From Candidatus Phosphoribacter baldrii (lineage in GTDB: Bacteria > Actinomycetota > Actinomycetes > Actinomycetales > Dermatophilaceae), in NCBI GenBank assembly GCA_016704565.1, contig JADIZV010000001.1, forward strand, positions 62,001 through 126,000: a DNA stretch of 64,000 bases. The letters are read 5' to 3'. Below, piece after piece: positions 26,101 to 33,386 of the stretch. The position numbers and the translations under genes were made by a program. How positions within the stretch are numbered: the stretch's first letter is position 1; each line of letters opens with the position of its first letter. The notes under the pieces were generated by a model. It made no database searches, was not told where the DNA came from, and was given only the letters and a program-made list of their open reading frames with translations.

Positions 26101-26468
26101 CCGACGATCTCCTGCGCGCCATCCCCGTTGATCTGCGACGTGACCCGGAAGAAGGTTTCCTCTGGCCCGATCTGCGCGATCCCACGCACTGGCAGGGATT
26201 CCGGACCTGGGAGGGAACCCTCAAGGAGCGTCCCCTCGAGGAGATCCCGCTTCGGGAGATTGGCAACGCGCAGACGGCCATCGCCCGATCAGCCATGGGC
26301 ATCGACATCGAAGAGCTCCTCCGGCAGACCCTCAAGGTCTTCAACGGCACCCGGCTGACGGAGGCGCCCAGGAACCGACTGCTGGCTGCCCTCGCGGTCG
26401 CAGCGGATCGGGGCCAGGTCGTCGTGACCGGCACCGTCGTCACCGTCGTCACCGTCGCCGACGGGTGA
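20172..26468 (+). CDS. Giant DUF4011 helicase-nuclease (transglutaminase-like, SF1 helicase, Vsr-like, DUF3320)
   Basis: A 2098-residue multidomain protein. Order: N-terminal beta-rich region; a transglutaminase-like fold near residues 200-270 with KVGTCLDTT and RGHAFLGYW (Cys and His visible); DUF4011 from about 405 (QAWKNALLDLTLRNKLLN); an SF1 helicase split over about 700-1650 with LEGPPGTGKSQTITN, Walker B VVFDEASQI, motif III AGDSKQMPPSSF and motif VI RLNVAITRARRRV. A Vsr/REase_MTES_1575-like domain follows near 1715-1810 (GLSDFKVDLAV, LLDGPDWA, GWPMVMRIW), then a Ser/Pro/Asp-rich linker and a C-terminal DUF3320 domain. In the nuclease the Glu usual in IECDG is replaced by Leu. Architecture recalls single-gene phage-defence helicase-nucleases such as Hhe, but a defence role is inference. 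Confidence 0.85.
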   Translation: MAPSTHLEVVTGPLVNHAMAHNGIRVVRRITLVAAEAPASALTDVVITARLVDAHGTVLTRPWQHHVDRLEPGGLVRLDTPDLALDPAAIVGIEEETGADLVVDASSGGQTVVTSTTPMRVLAARQWLVDPDAPVLSLELLAAFVQPNHPALAPIVSRAAAYLDAETTSGSLAVDHVLPGRIDAIVEAVCAAVHEAGIYYAQPPASWGYGQKVRSPGDVLDQKVGTCLDTTLLVASALEHLGIHPVLWIVRGHAFLGYWRTPDTGLPDAASLQCAQAVNAVGLGLMGIVETTMLTVERRPPRDLFRRAAQAPLDTYLHGDPAALVGVVDVNLARLMRVFPVPARRAREDGVVEVIEYRPPAAASDSLGAQGDSHGRSRDGIPAKDAARVSPDPTAASRRPEPPPRVQAWKNALLDLTLRNKLLNSARGVTQLPLLLPGEHLGALADLLAEGKPVVVRAADDLSGAVLAREARDAYALPADVLRTMLRDKATVYAAADSETHRLLVARLRYRARTGLQETGANPLALTLGRLDWKLGDRELTAPLLLAPVELKGIIAPFKIVADETAGLTLNLSLLEKLRIEFGFVVPGLDELPARPAGARGEGGVDVDEVVRRIRRALLDAGLPFTVETEARLAIVGFTGYLLWRDLDEHWERFLQQPVARHLALTPTARFTDPAAAAEVDTSLAALDGVVADAPIPADGSQAEAVAYARAGRTFVLEGPPGTGKSQTITNILADQVARGRRVLFVAEKGAALDVVRRRLAEVGLAPFALDLHDEHATPAQVRERLRTAIAQVPRPDDAGYRAAATDVASSAAALASYAARLHEPNAAGFSAYSAHAQLLAQGPGATAPVAPTSVSGQSRERVDVDACRRAVGSATGLLASLGETGCQTWGFARSLPADLVTFFGLVESTDQGLQELAARLAGCAESVRVAVSTALTSTDLDRIGWCLTEQSVSPTVLDETRSRRWLDARAELDARLSRLDAMAAPVLDVFDPAVITVTLEPVRLGVREAATSFFIGRNGRLVLAAAPVLAHARPGADIRPKTLPVLIEQVAAIAQEAAYLAHAWNSLPGLGAFPADANLLAPQGRAALTAALGAIDRDRAIFTGLLSAQQEAVREARRSGAVLLDEVYAVLRTATGRLADVVAATGTPAGTLDGADTAWSTGRGVLAAWLHTSHARLADRATGATLRRWVEAVQALAPLEEHGLPMARWAILSGAVPAAEAAGALERGLAEAALQERLAAGALTAFDSESLDRVVDRFVGASQALRGTLRGVLPDRVVQGRPFRPGATFGTVAALEREVGRTRGGLSVRRLVQTFGEVIGELTPCVLVSPDSLARFIPPGSIDFDLVVFDEASQITVPDAVGALGRARAAVIAGDSKQMPPSSFGESAWDEGEFGDERSLPPTPASPPDPTSPGGADGGDGSAVSEAASETTPADFRIVPDEESILSELVHSGVDRLWLSWHYRSQDESLIAFSNGHYYDDRLSSFPAFPGEVTDTGLSFTRVDGTFHRTASKTGGQGGTAAGPLRTNPIEAAAVVDEVRRRWEHGERSIGVVTFNLQQRTLIEKLLWELDDESIADSLVRGKDGLFVKNLENVQGDERDVIIFSTGFAKTAAGVLPLNFGPLNRTGGERRLNVAITRARRRVMVFSSFDPEDLRVEQTSSVGVKHLRAYLELAKYGVGHESASPTTDSAAALLTSGSDAAAPREHIQAIDRHRDDIAAELRAEGLTVHTGVGLSDFKVDLAVGPVGEPPCLAILLDGPDWAARRTTNDRDGLPATVLHDIMGWPMVMRIWLPAWLAARADLTATVCERAEIASRLPRHVGERRVSTSYAASSPQDAATPQDDSSPHDDFSPDDPSSPQDSPPAEPPPDGPRVASPGPADDGSQPDGIPGPAYAAPLPPAPSRGVGPSEGYEPFVPRHAGSVAVLDGLTRAHPRHVAAVHDVIRRIVAAEGPVSADRLALLTARCFGLTRPPRWRTDDLLRAIPVDLRRDPEEGFLWPDLRDPTHWQGFRTWEGTLKERPLEEIPLREIGNAQTAIARSAMGIDIEELLRQTLKVFNGTRLTEAPRNRLLAALAVAADRGQVVVTGTVVTVVTVADG

Positions 26469-26475
26469 TCGACCG

Positions 26476-27684
26476 ATGACCACCGAGCGCGCCCCCGCGG
26501 CCGAACGCTCCTTCCGGCGCGACCTCCTTATCGTCATCGGGCTCGCGGCCTCGCCCCTGGTGGCGCTGGGATGTTCACGCTTCGCCTACGCCCTCCTCCT
26601 GCCCGCCATGCGCTCCGAACTGGGTTGGTCGTTCACGACGGCGGGTCTGATGAACACCCTCAACGCCGTCGGTTACCTCGTCGGAGCCCTCGGGACCGCC
26701 TGGGCCGCAGCCCAACTCGGCCAGCGCACCGCCTTCGTCGGGTCACTGGTCGTCACCGTGCTGGCCTTGGCCGCCACGGCGGCCACGAGTTCGCTCGACG
26801 TGTTGCTCGCCGTCCGTTCCATCCTCGGGATCGCTGGCGCCGGCGCCTTCGTCCTCGGCGGCGCGATCACCTCGACGATCAGTCGGCGACATACCGCCCA
26901 CCGGTCCGCCGTGCTCATCGGGACCTACTTCGCCGGCGGCGGGGTGGGCATCGTCGCGTCCGGGCTGCTCGTCCCCGCGGTCCTGGACCGACTCGGCCCG
27001 GCGGGCTGGCCGACCGGGTGGCTGGTCCTGGCCATCCTCGCCGCCGTCGGGACCGCCGCCGCCACGATCGCCGCGTATGCCGCCCCCACGGCTCCCCCGG
27101 CCGCCCCCGGGTCCCGCCGCTCATGGGTCGCCGGCCTCGGGCGGTTGGCGAGCGGCTACCTGCTGTTCGGTGCTGGCTACATCGGTTACATGACCTTCAT
27201 CATCGCCCTGCTCACCCAGGTCGGACTGTCTCCCAAGGAGATTGCCGCCTTCTGGGTCCTGCTCGGGGTCGCTGGAGCGGTCAGTGGCCAGGTCTGGGCG
27301 TGGCTGCTGCGAGGGGCCCGAGGGGGCTCTGCCGCGGCCGTCCTCTTCGTCCTGCTCGCGGTGGCGACCGGCATACCGGCCGCGACCTCAGCCACCCCCG
27401 CGCTCTTCGTGTCCGGCGGGCTGTTCGGGCTGTGCTTCCTCTCATTGGTCGGCGCCGTCACCGCGGCCGGGCGGGACGCGGTCGACCCCGCCGACACGAC
27501 GGCCGCGCTGGGGATGCTCACGACGGTCTTCGCGCTCGGCCAGGTCGTCGGCCCCTGGCTCAGCGGGGCGCTGGCCGACCGCACCGGGGGTCACCAGCTC
27601 GGTTTGGGCGTCTCGGCCGGCCTGCTGCTCGTCGGGGCGGTGCTCTGCCGCCTGCAACCGCCGCGCCACACCGCCGCACCGTGA
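26476..27684 (+). CDS. MFS transporter, YbfB/YjiJ-like
   Basis: A 402-residue twelve-helix transporter. The first helices read GCSRFAYALLLPAMRSELGW and TTAGLMNTLNAVGYLVGALG, the pattern of the YbfB/YjiJ (MFS_4) group. Central loop after helix 6 is APTAPPAAPGSRRSW. It starts seven bases after the DUF4011 stop and probably shares its transcript, though a functional link between a helicase-nuclease and a transporter is not expected. The iterated word is read here as GGC-ATA-CCG (Gly-Ile-Pro) at 27370, spending a rare ATA codon. Substrate unknown; members have been linked to small-molecule export. Confidence 0.85.
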   Translation: MTTERAPAAERSFRRDLLIVIGLAASPLVALGCSRFAYALLLPAMRSELGWSFTTAGLMNTLNAVGYLVGALGTAWAAAQLGQRTAFVGSLVVTVLALAATAATSSLDVLLAVRSILGIAGAGAFVLGGAITSTISRRHTAHRSAVLIGTYFAGGGVGIVASGLLVPAVLDRLGPAGWPTGWLVLAILAAVGTAAATIAAYAAPTAPPAAPGSRRSWVAGLGRLASGYLLFGAGYIGYMTFIIALLTQVGLSPKEIAAFWVLLGVAGAVSGQVWAWLLRGARGGSAAAVLFVLLAVATGIPAATSATPALFVSGGLFGLCFLSLVGAVTAAGRDAVDPADTTAALGMLTTVFALGQVVGPWLSGALADRTGGHQLGLGVSAGLLLVGAVLCRLQPPRHTAAP

Positions 27685-27699
27685 GCGACCCTCGGAGCA

Positions 27700-27718
27700 C
27701 GCGTTGACCCCCAACGCG
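27700..27718. terminator. Hairpin between convergent genes
   Basis: CGCGTTG-ACCCC-CAACGCG, a 7-bp perfect stem with 5-base loop, lies between the stops of the MFS gene (27684) and the response regulator (27778). It can serve both strands. No T-run is present. Confidence 0.5.
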
Positions 27719-27777
27719 CCACATCGTCGCCGCGCCCGTCAGTGCCTCCTCGATCGCGGCCTCGAGCCTTGGCCCGC

Positions 27778-28455
27778 TCAGATCATCCGGCGGCCGGCGG
27801 CCCAGGCGGTGAGCTCGTGGCGGCTGGACAGCTGCAGCTTTCGCAGCACCGACGACACGTGGGTCTCGACGGTCTTGATCGAGATGAACAGCTCCTTGGC
27901 GACTTCCTTGTACTGATAGCCCCGTGCGATGAGCCGCATCACCTCGCGCTCACGGGCCGACAGTCGGTCGAGCTCCTCGTCGACCTCGGCGATCTCCCCC
28001 GCCGAGGCCCCGAACGCGTCGAGGACGAACCCAGCCAGCCGTGGGCTGAACACCGCGTCCCCATCGCCGACCCGCTGGATGGCCCGCATGAGGTCCGAGC
28101 CGCTGATCGTCTTGGTGACGTAGCCCCGGGCGCCGGCCCGGATGACGGCGATGACGTCCTCGGCCGCGTCGGACACCGACAGCGCCAAGAACCGCACGGG
28201 AGAGCCCGATTCGGTCGTCAGGCCCCGGCAGCCGTGCAGCACGTCGACTCCACCGTTGCCCATGCCGCCCGGCAGGTGGACGTCGAGCAGGACGACATCG
28301 GGCCGGGCCTCGCGGATCACCTCGATGGCCCGGTCGACGTCGGGGGCCTCGCCGACGATCGTGGTGCGGACGTGGTCGAGCTCGGCCTTGACGCCGGACC
28401 GGAACATCGCGTGGTCATCGACGAGGACGAGCCTCACCGGGGACGGGTCGCTCAT
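27778..28455 (-). CDS. NarL/LuxR-type response regulator
   Basis: A 225-residue two-component regulator. The receiver domain (about 8-130) has VLVDDHAMFRSG with the acidic pair, VVLLDVHLPGG with the phosphorylated Asp near residue 59, LALSVSD and the conserved Lys in YVTKTISGSDL. The LuxR HTH (about 160-220) has LSAREREVMRLIARGYQYKEVAKELFIS and VKTVETHVSSVLRKL. Its ATG overlaps the kinase stop (ATGA), so the two are co-translated. The pair resembles LiaSR/DesKR-type systems, and the PspC domains around it suggest envelope-stress control. Converges with the MFS gene. Confidence 0.92.
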   Translation of the reverse strand: MSDPSPVRLVLVDDHAMFRSGVKAELDHVRTTIVGEAPDVDRAIEVIREARPDVVLLDVHLPGGMGNGGVDVLHGCRGLTTESGSPVRFLALSVSDAAEDVIAVIRAGARGYVTKTISGSDLMRAIQRVGDGDAVFSPRLAGFVLDAFGASAGEIAEVDEELDRLSAREREVMRLIARGYQYKEVAKELFISIKTVETHVSSVLRKLQLSSRHELTAWAAGRRMI

Positions 28456-29753
28456 GCCAGGTTCTCCTTCGTCACGGCGATGGGGCCCGGTTCGGTGGTC
28501 TCGGTGGAGTCCTCGGTGGAGGCCGGAGGCAGGGTGAGCGACACCTCGGTGCCATTCTCCAGCCGGCGGATCCGGGCCGTTCCGTCGGCCCGTTTCATCC
28601 GTCCGATGATCGACTCGCGGACTCCGAGGCGGTCTTCGCCGATGTCGCTCATCTCGAAGCCGTCGCCGTGGTCGCGGACGAATACCGCGACGCCGTCCCG
28701 CCCGACCTCCATGAACACCGAGATCGGTGGCCGGCCGTGGCGCACGGCGTTGAGCACGGCCTCGCGGGTCGCCTTGACGAGGGCCTCGCCGGCCACGTCG
28801 AGCGTCCGGTCGCCGGTGACGATGAACTCAACCGGAACGCCGTGCTCGTCCTCGACCTCGTGGACCTCAGCGGCCACCGCGGTGGCCAGGGTGTCACTCT
28901 CGCGTTGCTCCCCGCCATAGAGCCAGGCACGCAGCTCGCGCTCCTGGCGTCGGGCCAGCCGCGCCACGGTCGTCGGGTCGTCGGCGCGACGCTGGATGAG
29001 CGCGAGGGTCTGCAGGACCGAGTCGTGCAGATGGGCGGCGATGTCGGCCCGTTCGGTGGCCCGGACCCGCTCGGCCTGCTCGCGCTGCAGCCCGCGATAG
29101 AGGCGCAGGGCGAACGGGGCAGCGATGACGGCGGCACCGGCGAGCACCGCCACCCCGGCGAGTGCTCCGTTGACGACGGCGCGGGGACCTTGCCCTTGGG
29201 TGACGATGACGATGACTCCGACGGTGGCCAGCACGATACCGCCGACGACCTGCACGACACCGACCCACCGCGCACGGGTCCGTCCGCGCCGTCCTCCGGC
29301 CGGGTCATCGAGCTGGTACCACGCGACGAACGCACCGGCGGCGATCGCGAGGGCGGGCACGGCATACCGGAAGTCGGTGAACCACGACCCGGACTGGGTG
29401 GCCAGCGAGATGCCTCCGGCGACCAGGAGGATTCCGCCGAGGACGAGCCAGTGGAAGATGCCGAACCGCGACTCCCTGGTCGGCTCCGGCTCCCCCGGAG
29501 GCTGCGAGAACGAGGCGGTGGACTGCGGCAGCACGGCCCAGAGGATGAGATAGAGCCCCACGCCCAGGCCGCCACCAAGCACGGTGAGCAGGACCGCGGC
29601 GGCGCGGACGGCGACGGGCGGCATACCGACGTGCTCAGCCAGCCCCGCACACACCCCGCCCACGACGGCGTCCCGAGTCGAGCGCGCCAGCGGCGGGCGA
29701 GACGGGGTGCCCAGGGGGGGCGGTGCGGTGGTCACGCCTCCATCTTGGGGCAT
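28452..29753 (-). CDS. PspC-domain sensor histidine kinase (HisKA_3/HATPase)
   Basis: A 433-residue membrane kinase. A PspC domain occupies about residues 23-80 (LARSTRDAVVGGVCAGLAEHVGM, one TM). Further TM helices follow to about 215. The dimerisation domain carries the phospho-accepting His in DIAAHLHDSVLQTLALIQ. The ATPase domain has AVLNAVRHGRPPISV (N box) and VFVRDHGDGFE (G1). ATG 29753 is used; an in-frame GTG 18 bases later has GGAGG too close to work. It overlaps its response regulator by four bases and is divergent, over 96 bases, from another PspC protein. Such a layout suggests sensing of membrane damage. The signal is unknown. Confidence 0.88.
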   Translation of the reverse strand: MPQDGGVTTAPPPLGTPSRPPLARSTRDAVVGGVCAGLAEHVGMPPVAVRAAAVLLTVLGGGLGVGLYLILWAVLPQSTASFSQPPGEPEPTRESRFGIFHWLVLGGILLVAGGISLATQSGSWFTDFRYAVPALAIAAGAFVAWYQLDDPAGGRRGRTRARWVGVVQVVGGIVLATVGVIVIVTQGQGPRAVVNGALAGVAVLAGAAVIAAPFALRLYRGLQREQAERVRATERADIAAHLHDSVLQTLALIQRRADDPTTVARLARRQERELRAWLYGGEQRESDTLATAVAAEVHEVEDEHGVPVEFIVTGDRTLDVAGEALVKATREAVLNAVRHGRPPISVFMEVGRDGVAVFVRDHGDGFEMSDIGEDRLGVRESIIGRMKRADGTARIRRLENGTEVSLTLPPASTEDSTETTEPGPIAVTKENLA

Positions 29754-29849
29754 CCGTATGCCGTCCGCCCCCCTCCCAGGGGGAACGTCAGGGTGAGTTC
29801 AGGGTCCACCCTCATGGCCGCGGGCACCGAGTCGAGCGAAGATGGCGTC

Positions 29850-31286
29850 ATGAGCAGCATTCCGCCCGACCCGACCCTGTCCGGCGGCCTGCCCGCGCCG
29901 GGCGGCCCCACGGGGCTGGACCTGTTCTTCGACCGGTTGCGCCGACTCGGCGTTGCGCGGGCGTCGCACGGGAAGATGGCCGGCGGGGTCTGCGCGGGCC
30001 TGGCCCGGCGGTGGGGTGTCGACCCGATCGTGGTCCGGGCCGTGGTCGTCGTCCTCATGGTTTTCGGAGGGCTGGGGCTGCTGGCCTACCTGGTCGCCCT
30101 CGCGCTGCTTCCCGACGAGAACGGCCGGATCTTCACGGAGGAGGCCTTGCGCCGCGGAGACGGCAGTGCCATCTTCCTGCTCGTCGTCATCGGGATCATG
30201 TTGGCCGGCGAGCTGTCCGACCGCTGGTGGGTGTGGGCGGCGATCCCCTTGGCACTGGCGGCGTGGTGGGTCGTTCGCGGCGCCGCCGCGGGCAAGACGC
30301 CACGACAGCTCGGGTCCGAAGCCAAGGACCGCGCCACTGGTGCTGCCTCGACCGTGCGTTCCTGGACCACCTCATCGACAGTGGCATCGACGCCTCCTCC
30401 TGCTCCGCCGACCGCGGGGTCACCCTGGGCCGCCCTGCCCCAGGACCGCCCCGCCGACGCTCCGCCGTCGGCCTCACCGGCGCCCCCACCTGCGGCCCCG
30501 CCGACCGCCAGCATCCCAACGCCATCGACCCCGCCTTCGGGACCGCACGGGATGGGACCTGGCCGCACCTGGGCGCCCGCGGCGCAGGGACCGGTAGCGG
30601 TCGTCGTTCGGACCAAGCGCCGCTGCGGCGGATTCCCGCTCTTCGTCACGGCGATCGGTCTCGGGGTGGCCACGTTCGGCATGCTCTCCTCGCTCGACGG
30701 CCTGTCCAGCCGCGTGGACCAACCCACGGTCTTCGCCGCAGTGGCCGGATGCGCGGTGGCTGCACTCGTGATGTTCATCGCCGCGCTGCGCGGGAGGCGC
30801 GCGCCGCTGACGAACGTCGTCGTGACGACCGCTCTCATCGTCAGCGCGATCGCTGCCTTCGTCCCGACCCCCACGACGTTTCTCGCCGGGGCCGGCGAAC
30901 GACACTGGAGGCCGGTCGCCTCATCGACGGCCACGAACCCGCCATACACCTTGGGGCTCGGCCAGGCGACCCTGGATCTCGGGGGCATCAGCAGTGACGC
31001 CGACGCCTACCCGATCACGGTGACCCTCGGCCTGGGCGAGCTGCTCATCATCGTCCCGGACGGCATCACCGCTCGGGTCGACCTCACCCTCAGCGGTGGA
31101 GAAGTGAGCACCGAACAGGCCACCGGCGAGCGCAGGCCGACCGGCGTCACGTCCGGGAGCGACATCACCGAGAGCTACCTCGTCGGCTCCGGTGCACCGG
31201 ACGTTGTCATCACCGCGTCGGTGGTCGCGGGCGCCGTCGTCCTGCGCAGCACCGCCGTCCCTGTCATCGTCGGAGGATCTTCATGA
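29850..31286 (+). CDS. PspC-domain membrane protein with LiaF-like C-terminal domain
   Basis: A 478-residue protein. The PspC domain lies at about 33-90 (HGKMAGGVCAGLARRWGVDP), followed by TM helices, a Pro/Ala/Ser/Thr-rich linker of about 85 residues (170-250), further TM helices, and an extracytoplasmic beta-rich C-terminus (TLGLGQATLDLGGIS, VTLGLGELLIIVPDGI) like the LiaF/YvqF C-terminal domain. ATG 29850 is taken as start; ATG 29814 is an in-frame alternative. Placed head to head with the PspC kinase, it may hold that kinase inactive, as LiaF does LiaS; this is inference. The next gene overlaps its stop by four bases. Confidence 0.82.
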   Translation: MSSIPPDPTLSGGLPAPGGPTGLDLFFDRLRRLGVARASHGKMAGGVCAGLARRWGVDPIVVRAVVVVLMVFGGLGLLAYLVALALLPDENGRIFTEEALRRGDGSAIFLLVVIGIMLAGELSDRWWVWAAIPLALAAWWVVRGAAAGKTPRQLGSEAKDRATGAASTVRSWTTSSTVASTPPPAPPTAGSPWAALPQDRPADAPPSASPAPPPAAPPTASIPTPSTPPSGPHGMGPGRTWAPAAQGPVAVVVRTKRRCGGFPLFVTAIGLGVATFGMLSSLDGLSSRVDQPTVFAAVAGCAVAALVMFIAALRGRRAPLTNVVVTTALIVSAIAAFVPTPTTFLAGAGERHWRPVASSTATNPPYTLGLGQATLDLGGISSDADAYPITVTLGLGELLIIVPDGITARVDLTLSGGEVSTEQATGERRPTGVTSGSDITESYLVGSGAPDVVITASVVAGAVVLRSTAVPVIVGGSS

Positions 31287-31543
31287 GCCAACCGCCGTCG
31301 CCCGTGTCGCCCCCGATCCGTCAGGTAATCCCGGCCCCCACCGGACCCAACTGGCAACTGGTCTTCCACTCGGTGATCCTGCTCGCCGGAGCCGGCGCGC
31401 TGCTGGCCCATCTGGCCCGGCTGCAGATGAACCTGTCCCTCACCATCGCGTGGCCGACCGTGTTCGTCGTCGGAGGGATCGCCCTGGTCCTCGTCGGCCA
31501 GTTCGGCCTGCTCCGGCGCCGTCGGCAGTCACGCGAACGCTGA
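31283..31543 (+). CDS. Small membrane protein, two TM helices
   Basis: 86 residues: a proline-rich N-terminus (MSQPPSPVSPPIRQVIPAP), two hydrophobic helices (WQLVFHSVILLAGAGALLAH and TIAWPTVFVVGGIALVLVG) and a basic tail LLRRRRQSRER. The ATG overlaps the stop of the PspC gene (ATGA), so it is translated with it and probably belongs to the same envelope module. No family recognised. Its end overlaps the converging NUDIX gene by 15 bases. Confidence 0.75.
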   Translation: MSQPPSPVSPPIRQVIPAPTGPNWQLVFHSVILLAGAGALLAHLARLQMNLSLTIAWPTVFVVGGIALVLVGQFGLLRRRRQSRER

Positions 31544-32236
31544 ACCAGCCGCCTGATCGAGCAGATCGCGCCAGGTGTCCAGGAGCGGCAGACCCGCCAC
31601 CTGAGCGGCAGGCACCCATGCCGCATGCGAGGTCGTGCCACCGACATCGTGCACGTGAGGCGCCGACGGCTCGTCACACACCGCGTCCCAGACGACCCCC
31701 ACGGCGTGGAAGTCCTCCAGCCGCCCGTCCGGCGCCCGACCCACCCAGTGTCGGTCGACGACACCCCGTGGGCGGGTGATCCGGACCCGCTGCCCGGTCT
31801 CTTCCACGACCTCTCGGGCCAGCGCGGCCTGCGGTTCCTCCCCGGGGTCGACCCCGCCTCCGGGCGGCCCCCAGCGGCCCGGCGCGTTCGTCGCGGCCGA
31901 GAACTGCACCAGCAGCACCCCGCGCGGCGAGGTCACGACGGCGTATGCCGCGAGCCGCTGCACGCGCACCGGCTCCTCGCCAGGCCGCCGGATCAGACCG
32001 GCGTCCTGCGGCACCGGCCGTAGGGCTGGCGGTCGGTCCGACACCAGGACGGCACGCACCTGGAAGGTCAGGACAACGCCGTCCAGTGCCGCCGACCGCG
32101 ATGCGTCGCGGAGACCGAGCGCCACGAACCCGTTGTCCCACAACGTCTTCGCAGCGCTGACCCCGTGCGACAGGGGCCAGGGACCGACGGAGGGCGCGCC
32201 GACGGAGGGCACGCCCGCGACCCAGAGTGGCGTCAT
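31529..32236 (-). CDS. NUDIX hydrolase
   Basis: A 235-residue protein with a complete Nudix box, GGGVDPGEEPQAALAREVVE followed by ETG, matching G-x5-E-x7-REUxEExGU and coordinating magnesium. The Nudix fold covers about residues 95-225; the first 80 residues are an unassigned extension (WPLSHGVSAAKTLWDNGFVALG). It would hydrolyse a nucleoside diphosphate linked to another group; the substrate is open. ATG 32236 overlaps the stop of the upstream glycosyltransferase (ATGA). Converges with and overlaps the small membrane protein gene. Confidence 0.9.
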   Translation of the reverse strand: MTPLWVAGVPSVGAPSVGPWPLSHGVSAAKTLWDNGFVALGLRDASRSAALDGVVLTFQVRAVLVSDRPPALRPVPQDAGLIRRPGEEPVRVQRLAAYAVVTSPRGVLLVQFSAATNAPGRWGPPGGGVDPGEEPQAALAREVVEETGQRVRITRPRGVVDRHWVGRAPDGRLEDFHAVGVVWDAVCDEPSAPHVHDVGGTTSHAAWVPAAQVAGLPLLDTWRDLLDQAAGSAFA

Positions 32237-33348
32237 CCCGCCAGCGCAATGGCCCGGGCGTACTCGGACTCCGCGGTCTGCACGACGTTGTCCCAGCTCT
32301 GCGCCGGCTCGTTCTTGAGGTTGTATGCCGTCATCCGCGAACGCACGCTCGGGTGCACGGCGAGCGTGGTCAGCCGCCGGACCAGCTCCTCGTCGTCGTC
32401 GGCGAGGAACCCGTTGACGTCGTCGGTGACGAACTCCGAGATGCCCGACCCCACCCGGCCCACGATCGGCAACCCCGCAACCCGCGCCTCCAACGCCGCG
32501 ATCCCGAATGACTCGAGGACCGAGGGAGAGACGAAGACGTCGCTGGCGGCATACCGCTCCTTGAGGGTCTCGCGCGGAACGCGACCGGGGAGCGAGATCC
32601 AGTCCTGGGCACCGAGCCGGGCGATCGCGCGCTCGACCTTGGGTCGCTCCGAGCCTTCGCCGAGGATCTCCAGCCGCACGCCCGCGCGGGGAGCAGCCGC
32701 GCGCACCTTGGCCATCGCCTCGACCAGCTGCATGGGGCGCTTGCGAGCTTCCAGGCGCATCGCCGAGACGAACCGCACGATCCCGTCGCCGAGCAGCGGG
32801 CGGCCGACGGTCGGTCGCCACGCCTGGATGTCGATCCCGTTGGGCAGCACCAGCACCGGCGGCCCGTCGACGATTCGACGCAAGGGTGTTGCCGCGACAT
32901 CGGACACCGCGTTCATCGCCATCCCCGACTGGGCCCAGCGGCGCACGACCCCCGCAGCGCGGACGGCCCCTTCGGCCCTGTCCAGGACGCAGTGCCAGGT
33001 CATCGTCGTCGGCAGACCCATCCGGGTGGTGAGGAAACCGCAGTCGGAGGCGAAGGGGCTGACGACCCCCATGTGGATGTGCGCGACGTCGAAGCTCTTC
33101 AGCTCGTCGCGCAGCCCACGGGTGGCCAGCGGGTTGACCAGCAGTTGGCGAGGCAGGCGCAGACCGAGCCGGTGGACGGGGATGCCGTTGAGGATCTCGA
33201 CGTGGCCGTAGGCCACCCCGCCGGGAGTCAGCGTGAAGACCTCGACCTCGTGACCGCGGGCGAGCAACCGGGCCGACAGGTCGGCCACCTGCACCTCGAT
33301 GCCGCCCAGGCGCGGGAGGTAGCAGTCGGTGAGCATCGCGATCCGCAC
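32233..33348 (-). CDS. Glycosyltransferase family 4, PimB/PimC-like
   Basis: A 371-residue GT-B enzyme. N-terminal MRIAMLTDCYLPRLGGIEVQ with the glycine loop, middle NAVSDVAATPLRR and VLPNGIDIQAWRP, then donor-site motifs RLEARKRPMQLVEAM and SPSVLESFGIAALEARVAGLP (E-x7-E). This resembles actinobacterial GT4 enzymes that act on phosphatidylinositol mannosides or related glycolipids. The NUDIX gene follows with a four-base overlap; the PIG-L deacetylase is divergent 38 bases away. MshA was considered for the neighbouring deacetylase but its characteristic N-terminus is absent. Confidence 0.85.
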   Translation of the reverse strand: MRIAMLTDCYLPRLGGIEVQVADLSARLLARGHEVEVFTLTPGGVAYGHVEILNGIPVHRLGLRLPRQLLVNPLATRGLRDELKSFDVAHIHMGVVSPFASDCGFLTTRMGLPTTMTWHCVLDRAEGAVRAAGVVRRWAQSGMAMNAVSDVAATPLRRIVDGPPVLVLPNGIDIQAWRPTVGRPLLGDGIVRFVSAMRLEARKRPMQLVEAMAKVRAAAPRAGVRLEILGEGSERPKVERAIARLGAQDWISLPGRVPRETLKERYAASDVFVSPSVLESFGIAALEARVAGLPIVGRVGSGISEFVTDDVNGFLADDDEELVRRLTTLAVHPSVRSRMTAYNLKNEPAQSWDNVVQTAESEYARAIALAG

Positions 33349-33386
33349 GGCCCTACTCTTTCACGCGCGGCGCCCGGGGCCGGAGA

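Noticed and set aside
27742..31286. Overlapping plus-strand frames running through the two-component genes into the PspC gene
   Set aside because: Only the part from 29850 codes for a recognisable protein; upstream it is the complement of the kinase and regulator.
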